A stretch of DNA of 52,737 bases from positions 131,557 through 184,293 of the forward strand of contig JABSOX010000012.1 of assembly GCA_013215655.1 (NCBI GenBank), written 5' to 3'. The position numbers and the translations under genes are program-made. Below, one piece after another: positions 19,701 to 28,938 of this stretch. The DNA is from Colwellia sp. Lineage in GTDB: Bacteria; Pseudomonadota; Gammaproteobacteria; Enterobacterales; Alteromonadaceae. The notes under the pieces were generated by a model. That model did no database searches, was not told the DNA's origin, and was given only the letters and a program-made list of their open reading frames with translations. Every line of letters begins with the position of its first letter. Positions within the stretch are counted from its first letter, which is position 1.

Positions 19701-19973
19701 AGGTTTTGTGATCAGTTCCTCAGGATATTCTAGATAGTAGTTTGCAAACTCTTGCATACTTAATAGCGAATTTACGCTATTTTCTAATCTATTTTCAAGT
19801 GTTCTCGACTGTTTAATTAATTGCTTTAGATCTTCTTTTTTGTATTCAGATAATTCAATAAAATACCGATAAGTCGCCAGAAATAATGCGGATAGTAAAA
19901 TAAGTAAAAATACAGCAATAACAGAAATATAGTACCGACTAAACACCCTGTTCTTTGTGCCTTTATCAAACAC
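16749..19973 (-). CDS. Hybrid sensor histidine kinase / response regulator
   Basis: A 1074-residue inner-membrane kinase. TM1 is at about 15-35. A large periplasmic sensor (about 36-340, dCache-like) follows, then TM2 at about 345-368 and a coiled coil at about 410-450. A PAS domain spans about 450-560. HisKA has His590 in [18 protein letters not shown]. The ATPase domain has the N box, DTGIGIAKDKQ and GGSGLGLSICQQ. Next comes a degenerate receiver-like stretch with no clear phospho-Asp. The intact C-terminal receiver has ILLVEDN, the phospho-Asp in VILMDIQMPVMDG, and AKPV. Translation starts at GTG with AGGA about 7 bp upstream. No cognate output regulator is adjacent; the nearest signalling gene is the divergent diguanylate cyclase. 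Confidence 0.92.
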   Translation of the reverse strand: MFDKGTKNRVFSRYYISVIAVFLLILLSALFLATYRYFIELSEYKKEDLKQLIKQSRTLENRLENSVNSLLSMQEFANYYLEYPEELITKPPKLIHDKERFYLDKPYHDVIDHQQYISSNITGLSNSHQFEAPFKQELAMANALTPAFMTAKKANKEVTWLYYVSLNRFISLYPWLGHKSWHYSDRMINNTHLQEIKLSTVDNKKAIWSVPFIDSAGTGLTTALGLGVYRDQQLTGAVIIEISLVSLHQNLSKITQPDQGLLLLNKDNNVLAHQNKDNITINKSVQWQEVMPDELADLPSSTLANIEGSAIIGQWYIQKQVLDINGWTLIKYQPYEQFVAPLYYQFLSVFIALFLGLLGLLILIYFLTRSTFIKPTKQFISHIEHCSHGDPGKIKPAKGWHHWFKVVEDIFGQNRSLLQRLKEHNTLLDIKVNEKTKELQKSIEKHQRDYALLRSVMDAIPEYILFNDLAGNIVGCNKAFEKYVNAQEQNVLGKQANVIINNELGGNLTELSTLITFDESGIQRIVKAKENTFEVFCTHIYNNVDENIGILNIVRDVTKQYAVQAALQRAKDQAEYANKAKSQFLANMSHEIRTPINAIQGMISLLDGSILSTYQQQHIDNAYDASKTLLYLVDELLDLAKIEAGKMSIVKASCRLDSLVNNAIKLNMSMAKSKKLQLLVDISPDVPVFILTDEMRLVQVLTNLLNNSVKFTHKGKITLTISTTFKSESQAYVTFKINDTGIGIAKDKQKYLFEAFRQADESMTRQYGGSGLGLSICQQIVNLLGGNIELSSELGQGCEFNFTLPITIEKLNFEPEVAELDVFFLGDDFPKNLILSIEYIGWHFHQLKGLTDIKQSKAKKVVLIIAENLLADGSLSEINSQVDLLVVCQSLTSSEIYAEEKLKKLTIPYIFWQQAYYRQLLLDIDKVMTSQQETLSVIGKNNSKVCLPQNLEGVNILLVEDNLVNQLVAKELLKNMKAKVTIADNGKIALDILKSQAFDVILMDIQMPVMDGLTATRLIRQQEQYEQLPIIAMTAHARKEDRDNSMAAGMDIHMAKPVQANVLLKTILMLTTRN

Positions 19974-20045
19974 GATTTATCCTTTAAACAAACGAGCTAA
20001 ATTCAATTAAAACTGATGGTAACATAATAAAACAAATACAGCGTT

Positions 20046-20068
20046 CATCTCTAAAATTATTAGAGATG
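20046..20068. promoter_or_regulatory. Inverted repeat in the divergent kinase/cyclase promoter region
   Basis: CATCTCTAA-AATTA-TTAGAGATG, a perfect 9-bp dyad in the 289-bp gap between two divergent signalling genes. It could be an operator or an mRNA hairpin; there is no further evidence. Confidence 0.3.
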
Positions 20069-20262
20069 CCACGATAAAACACCAAGTAATAATTAGCTTA
20101 ATGTTATACAACAAACGCCGATTGGTTATTTTTCCTTCAAAACGTTACACTTTAGTTATTAAGGAAAATTGTGTCGCGTTAATTATCACAGTATTCATCC
20201 GCTCCACTATCATTTTTTGAATGGAATAATACCACTAATCTATCGCCGCAATAGGTTAAACT

Positions 20263-21570
20263 ATGCAACGAAATTATCTTAATAATACTATTCTGACATC
20301 ACTCATTGTCGTGACATTTATTGTTATATTGCTACAGGAATTTTCGTTCAATAAAACCTTTAGCATTACAGGGGACACTGAATTTTCTGTAAGTAATGTT
20401 AATGATAGTGGTGATAACGGGGGTAAATCAGAAAGCTCATTGAAAGCTGAAAATGGTCAATTCATTTTATTATGTAAAATTGTCGCTTCAGATTTTTTGT
20501 GGCCTTTTTGTGAAATAACTATCACTTTATTTAACTCTGAAGATATTCAACAACAATACGGCATCGATTTATCTACATACGATACAGTCAATATTTCAGC
20601 TAAATATGAAAACCATAAAAACGCAAGCATACGTTTTCAAATACGTAGTTTTAATGAAAAATATTCATCGTTAACCGATCAAAACACCTGGAAATATAAT
20701 GGCTTAGAATATCAGCCTAAAAACACTCAATATCCAGCCACTATACCAATGAATTCTTTGCAAGTATCAACTTGGTGGCTGATTGAAAACCAAATACCTA
20801 TTGAACTGTCAGCTCCTGAATTTGAACATGCTATGGTTATAGAGATAGCGACAGGTAACGGTATTAGTCCCGGTGAATATAAGCTTATTATTGAAAAAAT
20901 AGAGTTTTTAGGAAAACGATTTAATACCCGAAAACTCTACATCACCATTATTGTTATTTGGTTATTGTTTGCAACATCGGTGTTATTTATACAACTTAGC
21001 CGCTCAAAGAGAAAACTGATCAGAGCTGAACGTCGAACACATGAACTTAAACAGCTCAATAAATTATTAAATGTAGAATCTAAAGTTCTTAAAGATCAGG
21101 CCGAACGTGATCCATTAACTGGCGCACTAAACCGCAGTGGTATTCAAGCCATTTTTACAGAAGAGTTGAAAGTACTATCTCTGATGTTTGTTGATATTGA
21201 CCACTTTAAAAAAGTTAACGATGAATATGGTCATACCATTGGTGATGAAATATTAAAAAAATTCGCAAAATTATTGAGTGAAAACAGTAGGACAACTGAT
21301 TTTTTAGCGCGCTGGGGAGGAGAAGAGTTTTTACTTGTTTGTCCCAATACTGATTTATTTTCAACTGCAGATTTAGCTGAAGACATTCGTGAAATCATTG
21401 AAAGTTCCCTATGGCCAAAGGGTATTCGACTCACCGCCAGTTTTGGCATTGCCCAACGCGATAATGAATCACCAACCGCCTTTATTGATCGAGCCGACAA
21501 AGCATTATATGCCGCAAAAGCCAGAGGAAGAAATTTAGTAGTAGCCTCTAAAAGTAGTCGAAATACCTAA
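20263..21570 (+). CDS. Membrane-bound diguanylate cyclase (GGDEF)
   Basis: A 435-residue protein that should make cyclic di-GMP. TM1 is at about 9-27. An extracytoplasmic beta-rich domain (about 35-220) may have a carbohydrate-binding-like jelly-roll fold (tentative). TM2 is at 226-246, followed by a coiled linker. The GGDEF domain (about 275-430) has DPLTGALNRSG, FVDIDHFKKVND, GGEEF at residues 352-356, and ADKALYAAKARGRN. The active-site signature is intact. RTTD at 343-346 lies exactly five residues before GGEEF, so the product-inhibition I-site is present. It is transcribed alone, divergent from the hybrid kinase. Confidence 0.92.
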   Translation: MQRNYLNNTILTSLIVVTFIVILLQEFSFNKTFSITGDTEFSVSNVNDSGDNGGKSESSLKAENGQFILLCKIVASDFLWPFCEITITLFNSEDIQQQYGIDLSTYDTVNISAKYENHKNASIRFQIRSFNEKYSSLTDQNTWKYNGLEYQPKNTQYPATIPMNSLQVSTWWLIENQIPIELSAPEFEHAMVIEIATGNGISPGEYKLIIEKIEFLGKRFNTRKLYITIIVIWLLFATSVLFIQLSRSKRKLIRAERRTHELKQLNKLLNVESKVLKDQAERDPLTGALNRSGIQAIFTEELKVLSLMFVDIDHFKKVNDEYGHTIGDEILKKFAKLLSENSRTTDFLARWGGEEFLLVCPNTDLFSTADLAEDIREIIESSLWPKGIRLTASFGIAQRDNESPTAFIDRADKALYAAKARGRNLVVASKSSRNT

Positions 21571-21960
21571 AACTAATCGAATAAATTGATTTTTCAAACT
21601 CTTTTTATACTGATTAATCGTATACATCATTAAATAGTTTACCCCTAAAACTCAATCAGTAACAAACCACCAAATATCCAATACAGGGTTGGATTAAGAA
21701 TGCTAATTATCAAAGCGCTGCCTGTACATAGATGACAAATAAACAACCACTGACCATACTATTTCTTTAAAAACTCATGCAGTTCTGGGATATGGTACAT
21801 CACGCTAAAATTAGTTAAACAACACTGTTGTTAATGGGTATAACTTAAAAAGGTAATATCTTTAATAACAGCAGCCTCGACACCAATAAATAAGGGGGCA
21901 CACTCAAGATATTCTGAAGTTAAATATTGGGGAATTGAACTCATTTTGATGCCTAAATTA

Positions 21961-21988
21961 CTAGTATAAAATTGAGGTTTTATACTAG
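21961..21988. terminator. Hairpin in the 480-bp convergent intergenic region
   Basis: CTAGTATAAAA and TTTTATACTAG flank a 6-nt loop. It lies between the 3' ends of the diguanylate cyclase and the TPR gene, 64 bp past the latter's stop codon. There is no strong U-tract. The rest of 21571-22051 shows no gene. Confidence 0.45.
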
Positions 21989-22051
21989 CAATTATAGAGG
22001 ATACAACTTTGACCTATGATAAGAAGTTAAAGCTTAATACTCAGTAAAACA

Positions 22052-24292
22052 TTAATTATTTGCAGAAAGTAAAAACGCGTCGCCATCTTCAATACGATTT
22101 CTCATCGTAGCAAGTCGAGCCTTTACGCCACCCATCATTTGAGTAAATTGTTTTTCTGAAGATAAATGAGCATAAATGGGTTCCAACTCTGCTTCCCATG
22201 CTCTTACCCACCCAGCGTCTATAGCACCTTGTAAATAATAAAATGCTTCATCCTTATTTTCTTCAATGGATCTAATCATCGCCATATTGTAATAATATTC
22301 ATAAGAGTTGTTTTCTTTAAGCTTGTCATTTGCCACAACTTGTAAATATGAACTGATGACATTTTTACCATCTTCAGGTTGTTCAATTTGAAAATATGAA
22401 TAGGCTAAATGTAACGCTGCACGCCCATCTTCTAATCGATAAAAGTAACTTGCGTTAACCTTGTCATTAGCCCTAACTTGCTCAAATGCATTTATCGCCT
22501 GTGAATATTTACCTTGATAATAGGCGATTTTAGCGGTGATCAAACTCTTTTCACCCATTTTATTACCGCTAAACTTAATGGATTTTAACGCGTTTAGTGA
22601 ATTTTCCCAATCTCCAAGTGATGCATAAAAGCTACTTTTCAGATAGCTAATATGAGTTTGAGAAAGAAGTGAGCCTTTTTCCTTACTATAAGCAAACCAA
22701 CGGTTGGCTATTTCACTATTGCCCATATCAATATTGGCATTAATTAAACCAGCAACAGCATGTTTATTGATAGGGTCAACATCAATGGCTCTCTGATACA
22801 TGTTAACTGATTCATCTAAACGACCATTATCGGTTAAAATATCGCCCACTAAATTATAAGCTCCCGGATAATAAGGATCATTAGCAATAATTTGAGAAAA
22901 TATTTCCATCGCTTTTGCTTCATTACCTTGATTGTAATATCCCGAAGCAACATTGTAAGCCGCTATTGGCGACTTGGGGTCTAATTCAAACGCTTTTTCG
23001 TTTAATGCTTGAGCTTCACTTAAATTACCGACTTCTCTTAATAAGCTCGCATACCACATATACGTCATCGCATAATTTGGACTTAACTCAATGGCCTTTT
23101 TAAAATGTTCTTCAGCCGCTTTAGGATCGGTATAACTTACCAATAGTCCTTTGGAAGCATAAGCAGCACCGAGTTTAGGGTTTAAACTCAATGCTCTTTC
23201 GATAGCACTGAGTGCTTCTTTATGGATATCTTTAACCGCCAAGTCACTATACAAGGCAAGAAGAATACTAGCATCAGCAATTCCTACATAAGCACGTGCA
23301 TAGTTTTCATCAAAGTCAGCGGCATCTTTAAAATATTCTAACGCTTTAGCAATTGAAGGTGCCGTACGATGTGCTAATTCAGCTTTCCCTTTACCAAAAG
23401 CAACCATAGCATCAACATTTAATGTATCGGCAACAAACTCATTTGTTGAAATACCTAACAAGGTCACCTTCATTTTATCAACAACAGCGCGGGCAATATC
23501 ATCTTGAATTTGAAAAATATCTCGGTATTCACGGTCATAGGTTTCTGACCACAGATGCTCACCCGTACTAACTTTGATTAACTGTGCGGTGACTCGAATT
23601 TTATTAGTGACATCGTTTTTTCTAATACTGCCTTCTAAAATCGTATCAACACCTAATTCTTTGCCTATTTCGGCAATAGTCTTATTTGAAACACCCTTAT
23701 AGGCAAAAGAAGAAGTACGTGCAGCAACTTGTAAATCTGGAATTTTAGCCAATAAGTTTAATAACTCTTCAACCATACCATCGGCAAAAAACTCATCATC
23801 TGGGTCATTACTAAAAGGCACAAAGGGAAGAATAGCAATTGACTCTTTTTTAACAACGGGTAATACGGGAACTGCTGGTGGTTTTATTTGAATATCTGTC
23901 TGATTAGCTACCGGTGTTAGTTCTCCTCGCCATAATTGACTAGCAAGGGTAATAATCACCGCTAAAACTAATGTACCTGCTACAGCGATAGTTGTTTGTA
24001 CATTTGCCTGTGAAGCTTGCTGATTTTGAGCGTCGTCAGTTGCTCTAACAATACCTTTAGATGTGAAATTAAATAACCACGCAAAAATAAGACTTATCGG
24101 AAAACCGATAATAAATATTTTCAAAAGTAAGGTCATTACCGAATCAGGTAAACCTAGTGCAGGTACAGCAAGATCTGCAATTTGTATTAATGGCCAAGCA
24201 GAAACAGCATATATCGTTGCTACTTTGAATACTTGACGTTGTTTTAATTTCTCAACAAAACCATCATTGGGTTGATCCAAAATATCAGCCAT
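22052..24292 (-). CDS. Membrane-anchored TolB-like/TPR protein
   Basis: A 746-residue protein. The N-terminus has hydrophobic segments at about 27-46, 55-77 and 100-118. A TolB/FlgO-like domain follows (about 145-275): SIAILPFVPFSNDPDDEFFADGMVEELLNLLAKIPDLQVAARTSSFAYKG and LGVDTILEGSIRK. Ten or so TPR units make up about 290-720. This layout is common next to class III cyclase or HTH domains, but none is present here, so it is probably a scaffold or sensor component. Its start codon overlaps the upstream stop by one base (TAATG), so it is translationally coupled to the DUF4097-like gene. Confidence 0.8.
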   Translation of the reverse strand: MADILDQPNDGFVEKLKQRQVFKVATIYAVSAWPLIQIADLAVPALGLPDSVMTLLLKIFIIGFPISLIFAWLFNFTSKGIVRATDDAQNQQASQANVQTTIAVAGTLVLAVIITLASQLWRGELTPVANQTDIQIKPPAVPVLPVVKKESIAILPFVPFSNDPDDEFFADGMVEELLNLLAKIPDLQVAARTSSFAYKGVSNKTIAEIGKELGVDTILEGSIRKNDVTNKIRVTAQLIKVSTGEHLWSETYDREYRDIFQIQDDIARAVVDKMKVTLLGISTNEFVADTLNVDAMVAFGKGKAELAHRTAPSIAKALEYFKDAADFDENYARAYVGIADASILLALYSDLAVKDIHKEALSAIERALSLNPKLGAAYASKGLLVSYTDPKAAEEHFKKAIELSPNYAMTYMWYASLLREVGNLSEAQALNEKAFELDPKSPIAAYNVASGYYNQGNEAKAMEIFSQIIANDPYYPGAYNLVGDILTDNGRLDESVNMYQRAIDVDPINKHAVAGLINANIDMGNSEIANRWFAYSKEKGSLLSQTHISYLKSSFYASLGDWENSLNALKSIKFSGNKMGEKSLITAKIAYYQGKYSQAINAFEQVRANDKVNASYFYRLEDGRAALHLAYSYFQIEQPEDGKNVISSYLQVVANDKLKENNSYEYYYNMAMIRSIEENKDEAFYYLQGAIDAGWVRAWEAELEPIYAHLSSEKQFTQMMGGVKARLATMRNRIEDGDAFLLSANN

Positions 24293-25314
24293 TAGCCGTC
24301 AATATCCTTTTTGATTACTAGAATGACGTCTAGCCCATCTAAACCCTCTAAACCTTCGAGTCCATCTAGCCCATCCAATCCATCCAATCCATCAAGTCCT
24401 TCTATATCTTCAATACTAACTGAACCAGTAACAGTATTAATAATAAGTTTTCCTGAGCCATTCCCAGAAACAAAACTTAAATTATTTTGACTAAGCATAG
24501 ACATTTTAGGCATGTCATCAGTCAGCATGTTTTTTATTTTGCCACCAAATTGACTGGCAATTTTACATTCTGCGTTTAGCTCGCCAACGTCTTTATAAAA
24601 TATATCGCCACTAACACTGTTTAGGTGAACATAAGCATCATCATTGATTTCACCACGAATGATAGTCTCACCAGACATATTTTTAATAGTGAGTTTATCG
24701 ATATTTTCGATATCGGCAACAATACTTCCCGTCATTGATTCTAAAAAAACATCGCTGAATGTTCCGGAAAAATCAATGGAGCCATTAACAACTTCAACTC
24801 TAGCACGCCCCGAAGATTCAATAACTTTTACACTGCCACTCATTGAAGAGACATCAATATTTTTATGAACATTTTCAATAATTAAATCGCCATTAATGGT
24901 TTTACCATCAACACCATTATGTAACTCTTCAAGTTTAAATGTCGTATCAACGCCCTTAAACCTTATACGAGAATTTTCAGGCACACGAAGCTTCAATACA
25001 CTTGAATCACCCCAATGACGACGACCTTTAGTTACTATTTTTATTAACGTTTTATGGCCTTTATTTTTAAATATCAGTTCTTTGACGGTATCATCAAGTT
25101 CTCCTTTTAAAGACACCTGATCTTTATCCCAGCCTCTAATTTTGACAAAACCACGGCTAACATCAACTAAGACAATACCTTCTTCTTGAACGTTCAATAT
25201 CTGAGCAACTTTTTGCCCAGCTAAACAAAATACTGAATAAGTAAATAAGAAAACTATGGAAAAAAACTTTAAAAAAGTATTCAAAAAAACCTCACTTATA
25301 TTGCGTATGTCCAT
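24292..25314 (-). CDS. Exported DUF4097-like beta-repeat protein with a GLD/GLE tail
   Basis: A 340-residue protein with an N-terminal signal/anchor segment (about residues 10-33, ending in FCLAGQ). It is followed by a repetitive beta-solenoid-type domain with short strand repeats (KTINGDLIIENV, SSMSGSVKVIES, VVNGSIDFSG, SMTGSIVADIEN, NMSGETIIRG, SVSGDIFYKD), as in DUF4097/putative auto-transporter adhesin families. The C-terminus has eight GLD or GLE triplets (residues 306-329), then DVILVIKKDIDG. The gene is coupled to the TPR gene downstream by a 1-base overlap. A regulatory or sensing pair is inferred from the pairing; function is unknown. Confidence 0.65.
   Translation of the reverse strand: MDIRNISEVFLNTFLKFFSIVFLFTYSVFCLAGQKVAQILNVQEEGIVLVDVSRGFVKIRGWDKDQVSLKGELDDTVKELIFKNKGHKTLIKIVTKGRRHWGDSSVLKLRVPENSRIRFKGVDTTFKLEELHNGVDGKTINGDLIIENVHKNIDVSSMSGSVKVIESSGRARVEVVNGSIDFSGTFSDVFLESMTGSIVADIENIDKLTIKNMSGETIIRGEINDDAYVHLNSVSGDIFYKDVGELNAECKIASQFGGKIKNMLTDDMPKMSMLSQNNLSFVSGNGSGKLIINTVTGSVSIEDIEGLDGLDGLDGLDGLEGLEGLDGLDVILVIKKDIDG
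24328..24399 (-). repeat. Coding 9-bp tandem repeat (8 units, GLD/GLE)
   Basis: Eight consecutive 9-bp units on the minus strand encode GLD x4, GLE x2, GLD x2. The units are near-identical at the DNA level (CCATC-N-AA/AG type on the + strand). Copy number can change by whole units without frameshift. Confidence 0.9.
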
Positions 25315-25594
25315 AAGAACATCACGATAAATAGAGTATACAAAAAATCATCGAGCAAAGTTACCTAAAAATAGTTAATTAATGTTTCTCAGAAAAACAA
25401 TAGAAATACAAAAAGCAGGTATGAAATACGATGCCTATTAGATAAGACGCGCTTAATCGTAAAAAAGTTGCACATTTTTATTTTCAATTTAAAAAGTAAG
25501 GAAGAAATTGCTGAATAACTTTGCTTGGCTATACTCTCTAAAATACATAGGAATTATTCACCTAATTAATACATCGACAAATAGCTAAGTAACT

Positions 25595-26209
25595 ATGGAA
25601 TATAAACTGTCTGAATTGGAAATTGACGCTCTCACTGAAATCTTCAACATTGGTGTAGGTAGAGCGGCAGACTCCCTCAATAAAATGGTCTCAAAAACCG
25701 TAGAGTTAACAATACCTATTGTTGAGATACTGCCCAACAATGAAGCTAAAATAAAACTCGACTTTTCTGAGAACTTTACCATTAGTGCCGTCACTCAAAA
25801 GTTTGTCGGTGATTTTAATGGTCAAGCATTTCTAATGTTTGGTCAAGAAAGTGGTTTAAATTTAGTACGTATATTGTTAGGTAGAGATATCCCCATCGAA
25901 GTTCTTTCTGATTTAGAGGAAGACTCTCTCGTAGAGATAGGTAATCTCATCTTAAATGCCTGCTTTGGCACCGTTATTAACTTCCTTAAATCAACCATTG
26001 AAATAGAAATGCCTGAATTCGTTCAGGGCTCTATTGACGATATATTTACCGATGCAAACGAAAACGATTGGTCACTTTATATTAAAGTTAAATTTTCATT
26101 ACCTAACGAAAATATCGAAGGACATATCTCTTTTCTTATGGATATAAAGTCTTTAGTTATATTTCAAGAATCAGTACGTCAATTAGTCCACAACCTAACA
26201 AATACATAA
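25595..26209 (+). CDS. CheC-family phosphatase
   Basis: A 204-residue protein of the CheC/CheX/FliY superfamily, which dephosphorylates receiver domains. Both active-site signatures with the E-x-x-N pair are visible: EIFNIGVGRAADSL (about residues 15-28) and EIGNLILNACFG (about 112-123). This suggests a CheC-type enzyme with two centres. No CheD or chemotaxis genes are nearby. It ends 16 bp before a hybrid histidine kinase with two receivers, so it probably resets that kinase's receivers. Confidence 0.85.
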   Translation: MEYKLSELEIDALTEIFNIGVGRAADSLNKMVSKTVELTIPIVEILPNNEAKIKLDFSENFTISAVTQKFVGDFNGQAFLMFGQESGLNLVRILLGRDIPIEVLSDLEEDSLVEIGNLILNACFGTVINFLKSTIEIEMPEFVQGSIDDIFTDANENDWSLYIKVKFSLPNENIEGHISFLMDIKSLVIFQESVRQLVHNLTNT

Positions 26210-26225
26210 CTGAATTCTATATAAT

Positions 26226-28268
26226 ATGAAGAACCTTTCTGAAAATTTTTTATATAACTCACTAAACCAATTAACACTTGGTGTTATTATTATTGACAGT
26301 AATTTGCAGGTTGTTTTTTTTAATCAATGGGTCGGCGAGAGAACAGGCATTCACCCAACGACAATAATAGGTAAACAAATCACTGACATTTTTAGTGAAT
26401 ATACTAATTCCCGATTAAGCCAAGCTTGTGACGAAGCATTAAATTTAGGTCTGCCAAGTAAACTTTCAAATACTTTTAATGCAGCTCCCCTTCCCTTGTA
26501 TCAAAAAAAACACTTATTTAATGAGCGTTATCGTTTACAGCAACAAATAAGCATAAAAAAAATGACTTCCGAATCAGGAGAGAGCTTTTGTGAAATTCTT
26601 ATTTATGACGTGACCAGCACCGTAAAAAAAGAGTCCATGCTAAAAAAATTAGCATCTGAAAATCAAAGAGAAAGAATAAAAGCGGAAACAGCCAACCGAG
26701 CAAAATCCGAATTTTTAGCCAATATGAGTCATGAAATAAGAACACCAATGAACGGCGTATTAGGCATGCCCAATTTATTATCTCAAACTGAATTATCACA
26801 ACAACAACTGCAATTTAATCAACTCGCAATTAGTAGTGCCGACACCTTATTATTACTGATAAATGACATCCTAGATTTTTCGAAAATTGAAGCAGGTAAA
26901 TTAGATCTGGAATTCATCGATTTTGATATACGCAACCATTTAGGTGACTTCTCACAAGCAATGGCACTCAAAGCTAAAGAGAACAATTTAGAGATTATTC
27001 TCGACCTCACTGAAATAACACATTCTATGGTCGTAGGAGATCCCGGTAGATTACGTCAGATACTCAGTAATTTAGTTGGCAATGCGATTAAGTTTACCCA
27101 CAACGGCACCATCATTATTAAAGCATCCTTAACTAAACAAACTGATCATAGTCTGCTATTTTCTTGCTCTGTTTCTGATACAGGCATCGGCATTGCACAA
27201 AATAAGTTAGATACCCTTTTTAATTCGTTTAGCCAAGTGGATACATCAACAACTCGGAAATACGGCGGTACGGGATTAGGATTAACCATAGCAAAACAAT
27301 TATGTTTATTGATGGGCGGAAGCATTAGCGTTAATAGTATTGTTGAGCAAGGTAGTATATTTAACTTTCAAATCAAGCTAAGAAATAGTGATTCTGAGCT
27401 CACTAATCTTCCTGTTGTTGATATAAATAATGAAAAAATTCTAATCATTGATAATAACCCGATGAGCAGGCGTGTTTTATGCAAACAACTAAAATTATGG
27501 GGAGCTAATATTGTCTCGGTAAGTGATAGTAAATCAGCGATAACTGCATTCCATGCTCATACAGAGCAACCATTCAACATTGCTATAATCGATATCGATA
27601 TGCTGGAGAGTTTAAACGTAAATTTAAGTAAAATAATTGAAGAAAGCCCAAATTTTAATAAAACAAAATTAATCTTATTAACATCCATCGGACAACGTGG
27701 TGATGCCCAATATTTTTCCAATATGGGATTTTCAGCTTATTTATCAAAACCAATAACAATATCAGATTTACATAATGCTTTAACCATTGTAATCGACGAT
27801 AACAAGGCTTCAAAAAATGCCAAACCATTAATAACTCAGCACTATATCTCAAATTTACAAACGGGAACGAAACCCCGATACGCAAAAATTTTACTTGTTG
27901 AAGATAATCGTATTAATCAGCAAGTCGCCATAGGGCTTTTAAAAAACTTTGGTTACCAAAGTGATATTGCTGCGAATGGCCTCGAAGCCATAAAAATATT
28001 AAATAAAGCAAATTCAAACGAACCCTACCAACTCATTTTAATGGATTGCCAAATGCCTGAGATGGACGGTTATGAAGCCACTCAGGCAATTCGCCAAGGA
28101 CTTTTGGAGGTAACTAATACACAAATCCCCATTATTGCAATGACAGCAAACAGTATGAAAGGAGATAAAGAAAAATGCCTTGATGCCGGTATGAATGATT
28201 ATTTATCAAAACCTATCAATCCAACACTACTAAAAGAGAAATTAGAATTTTGGCTAGCTAAATGTTAG
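26226..28268 (+). CDS. Cytosolic PAS hybrid histidine kinase with two receivers
   Basis: A 680-residue soluble kinase. PAS is at about 10-130 ([17 protein letters not shown]). HisKA has His169 in [18 protein letters not shown]. The ATPase domain has [11 protein letters not shown] and [12 protein letters not shown]. Receiver 1 (about 400-520) has IDNNPMS in place of the usual acidic pair but retains Asp in IIDIDM and LSKPI. Receiver 2 (about 555-675) is canonical: LLVEDN, phospho-Asp607 in [18 protein letters not shown]. It has no membrane segments, so it senses an internal signal. It is co-transcribed with the CheC phosphatase. No HPt domain is visible, so a separate phosphotransfer protein is expected. 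Confidence 0.92.
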   Translation: MKNLSENFLYNSLNQLTLGVIIIDSNLQVVFFNQWVGERTGIHPTTIIGKQITDIFSEYTNSRLSQACDEALNLGLPSKLSNTFNAAPLPLYQKKHLFNERYRLQQQISIKKMTSESGESFCEILIYDVTSTVKKESMLKKLASENQRERIKAETANRAKSEFLANMSHEIRTPMNGVLGMPNLLSQTELSQQQLQFNQLAISSADTLLLLINDILDFSKIEAGKLDLEFIDFDIRNHLGDFSQAMALKAKENNLEIILDLTEITHSMVVGDPGRLRQILSNLVGNAIKFTHNGTIIIKASLTKQTDHSLLFSCSVSDTGIGIAQNKLDTLFNSFSQVDTSTTRKYGGTGLGLTIAKQLCLLMGGSISVNSIVEQGSIFNFQIKLRNSDSELTNLPVVDINNEKILIIDNNPMSRRVLCKQLKLWGANIVSVSDSKSAITAFHAHTEQPFNIAIIDIDMLESLNVNLSKIIEESPNFNKTKLILLTSIGQRGDAQYFSNMGFSAYLSKPITISDLHNALTIVIDDNKASKNAKPLITQHYISNLQTGTKPRYAKILLVEDNRINQQVAIGLLKNFGYQSDIAANGLEAIKILNKANSNEPYQLILMDCQMPEMDGYEATQAIRQGLLEVTNTQIPIIAMTANSMKGDKEKCLDAGMNDYLSKPINPTLLKEKLEFWLAKC

Positions 28269-28280
28269 TTAAAGTAGAAA

Positions 28281-28736
28281 CTACTCTTTAGGTTTCGCTG
28301 CGATGTTACCGATACTTTCCTTCTTATTAACTGAGTTATCTTTTTTCACCATTTTATCTAAATAGCGATCAATCGATGCTTTCGCTGCAGCGGTGACACC
28401 ACCTTTATTATGTTGCTCTTTTAATAACGTTTCGATCTTATCAAATAATTGATCAACGTTTGGATCTGAATTTTTTTTCTTAAAAAAATCGTTAGTATTG
28501 GTTGTTGTACTATTTGAACCAAATAAATTAAGCCACTTATCTGTTTGATGACCAAACGCCATTAATCGATGAAAATAACTTTGTTGTTGAGAATGGCCTT
28601 TTATTAAATCAACAACTAAACAAACGATAGAGATGGGACTTAATAATAAATCTCTAATTGCATCCATACCTAATTTCAATTGAAAAATAATAGCATCTTT
28701 TATTAACGGCCAACGCCCCTGTTTAGTATTATTCAT
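28281..28736 (-). CDS. Hypothetical protein with a hydrophobic N-terminal segment
   Basis: A 151-residue protein convergent with the hybrid kinase. ATG 28736 is preferred (AAGAAG about 5 bp upstream) over an in-frame GTG at 28742. A hydrophobic stretch at about 25-45 (AIRDLLLSPISIVCLVVDLI) is followed by a polar region with a short helical segment (VDQLFDKIETLLKEQ) and a lysine-rich tail. I do not recognise the family. It could be a peripheral or single-pass membrane protein; nothing nearby indicates a role. Confidence 0.7.
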   Translation of the reverse strand: MNNTKQGRWPLIKDAIIFQLKLGMDAIRDLLLSPISIVCLVVDLIKGHSQQQSYFHRLMAFGHQTDKWLNLFGSNSTTTNTNDFFKKKNSDPNVDQLFDKIETLLKEQHNKGGVTAAAKASIDRYLDKMVKKDNSVNKKESIGNIAAKPKE

Positions 28737-28938
28737 TGTCACTTCTTAAACGTTCTATCACTTTATGTTAAAGCCTATCATTATCAACTAAGCGAATATA
28801 CAGTTCACGAACCTCATTTCATCGTGACCTATTGTACTTTCAACTACATTTAGCCACGGTTAATCGTTAAGCACTGTCATCTAGACAGAGAGTTCGATAA
28901 GCTATTAGTAATTATGTAACTCTCATCATAGACATTCC

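Noticed and set aside
16749-21570. Hybrid kinase and diguanylate cyclase as one phosphorelay
   Set aside because: They are divergently transcribed and the cyclase has no receiver domain, so only adjacency supports the link.
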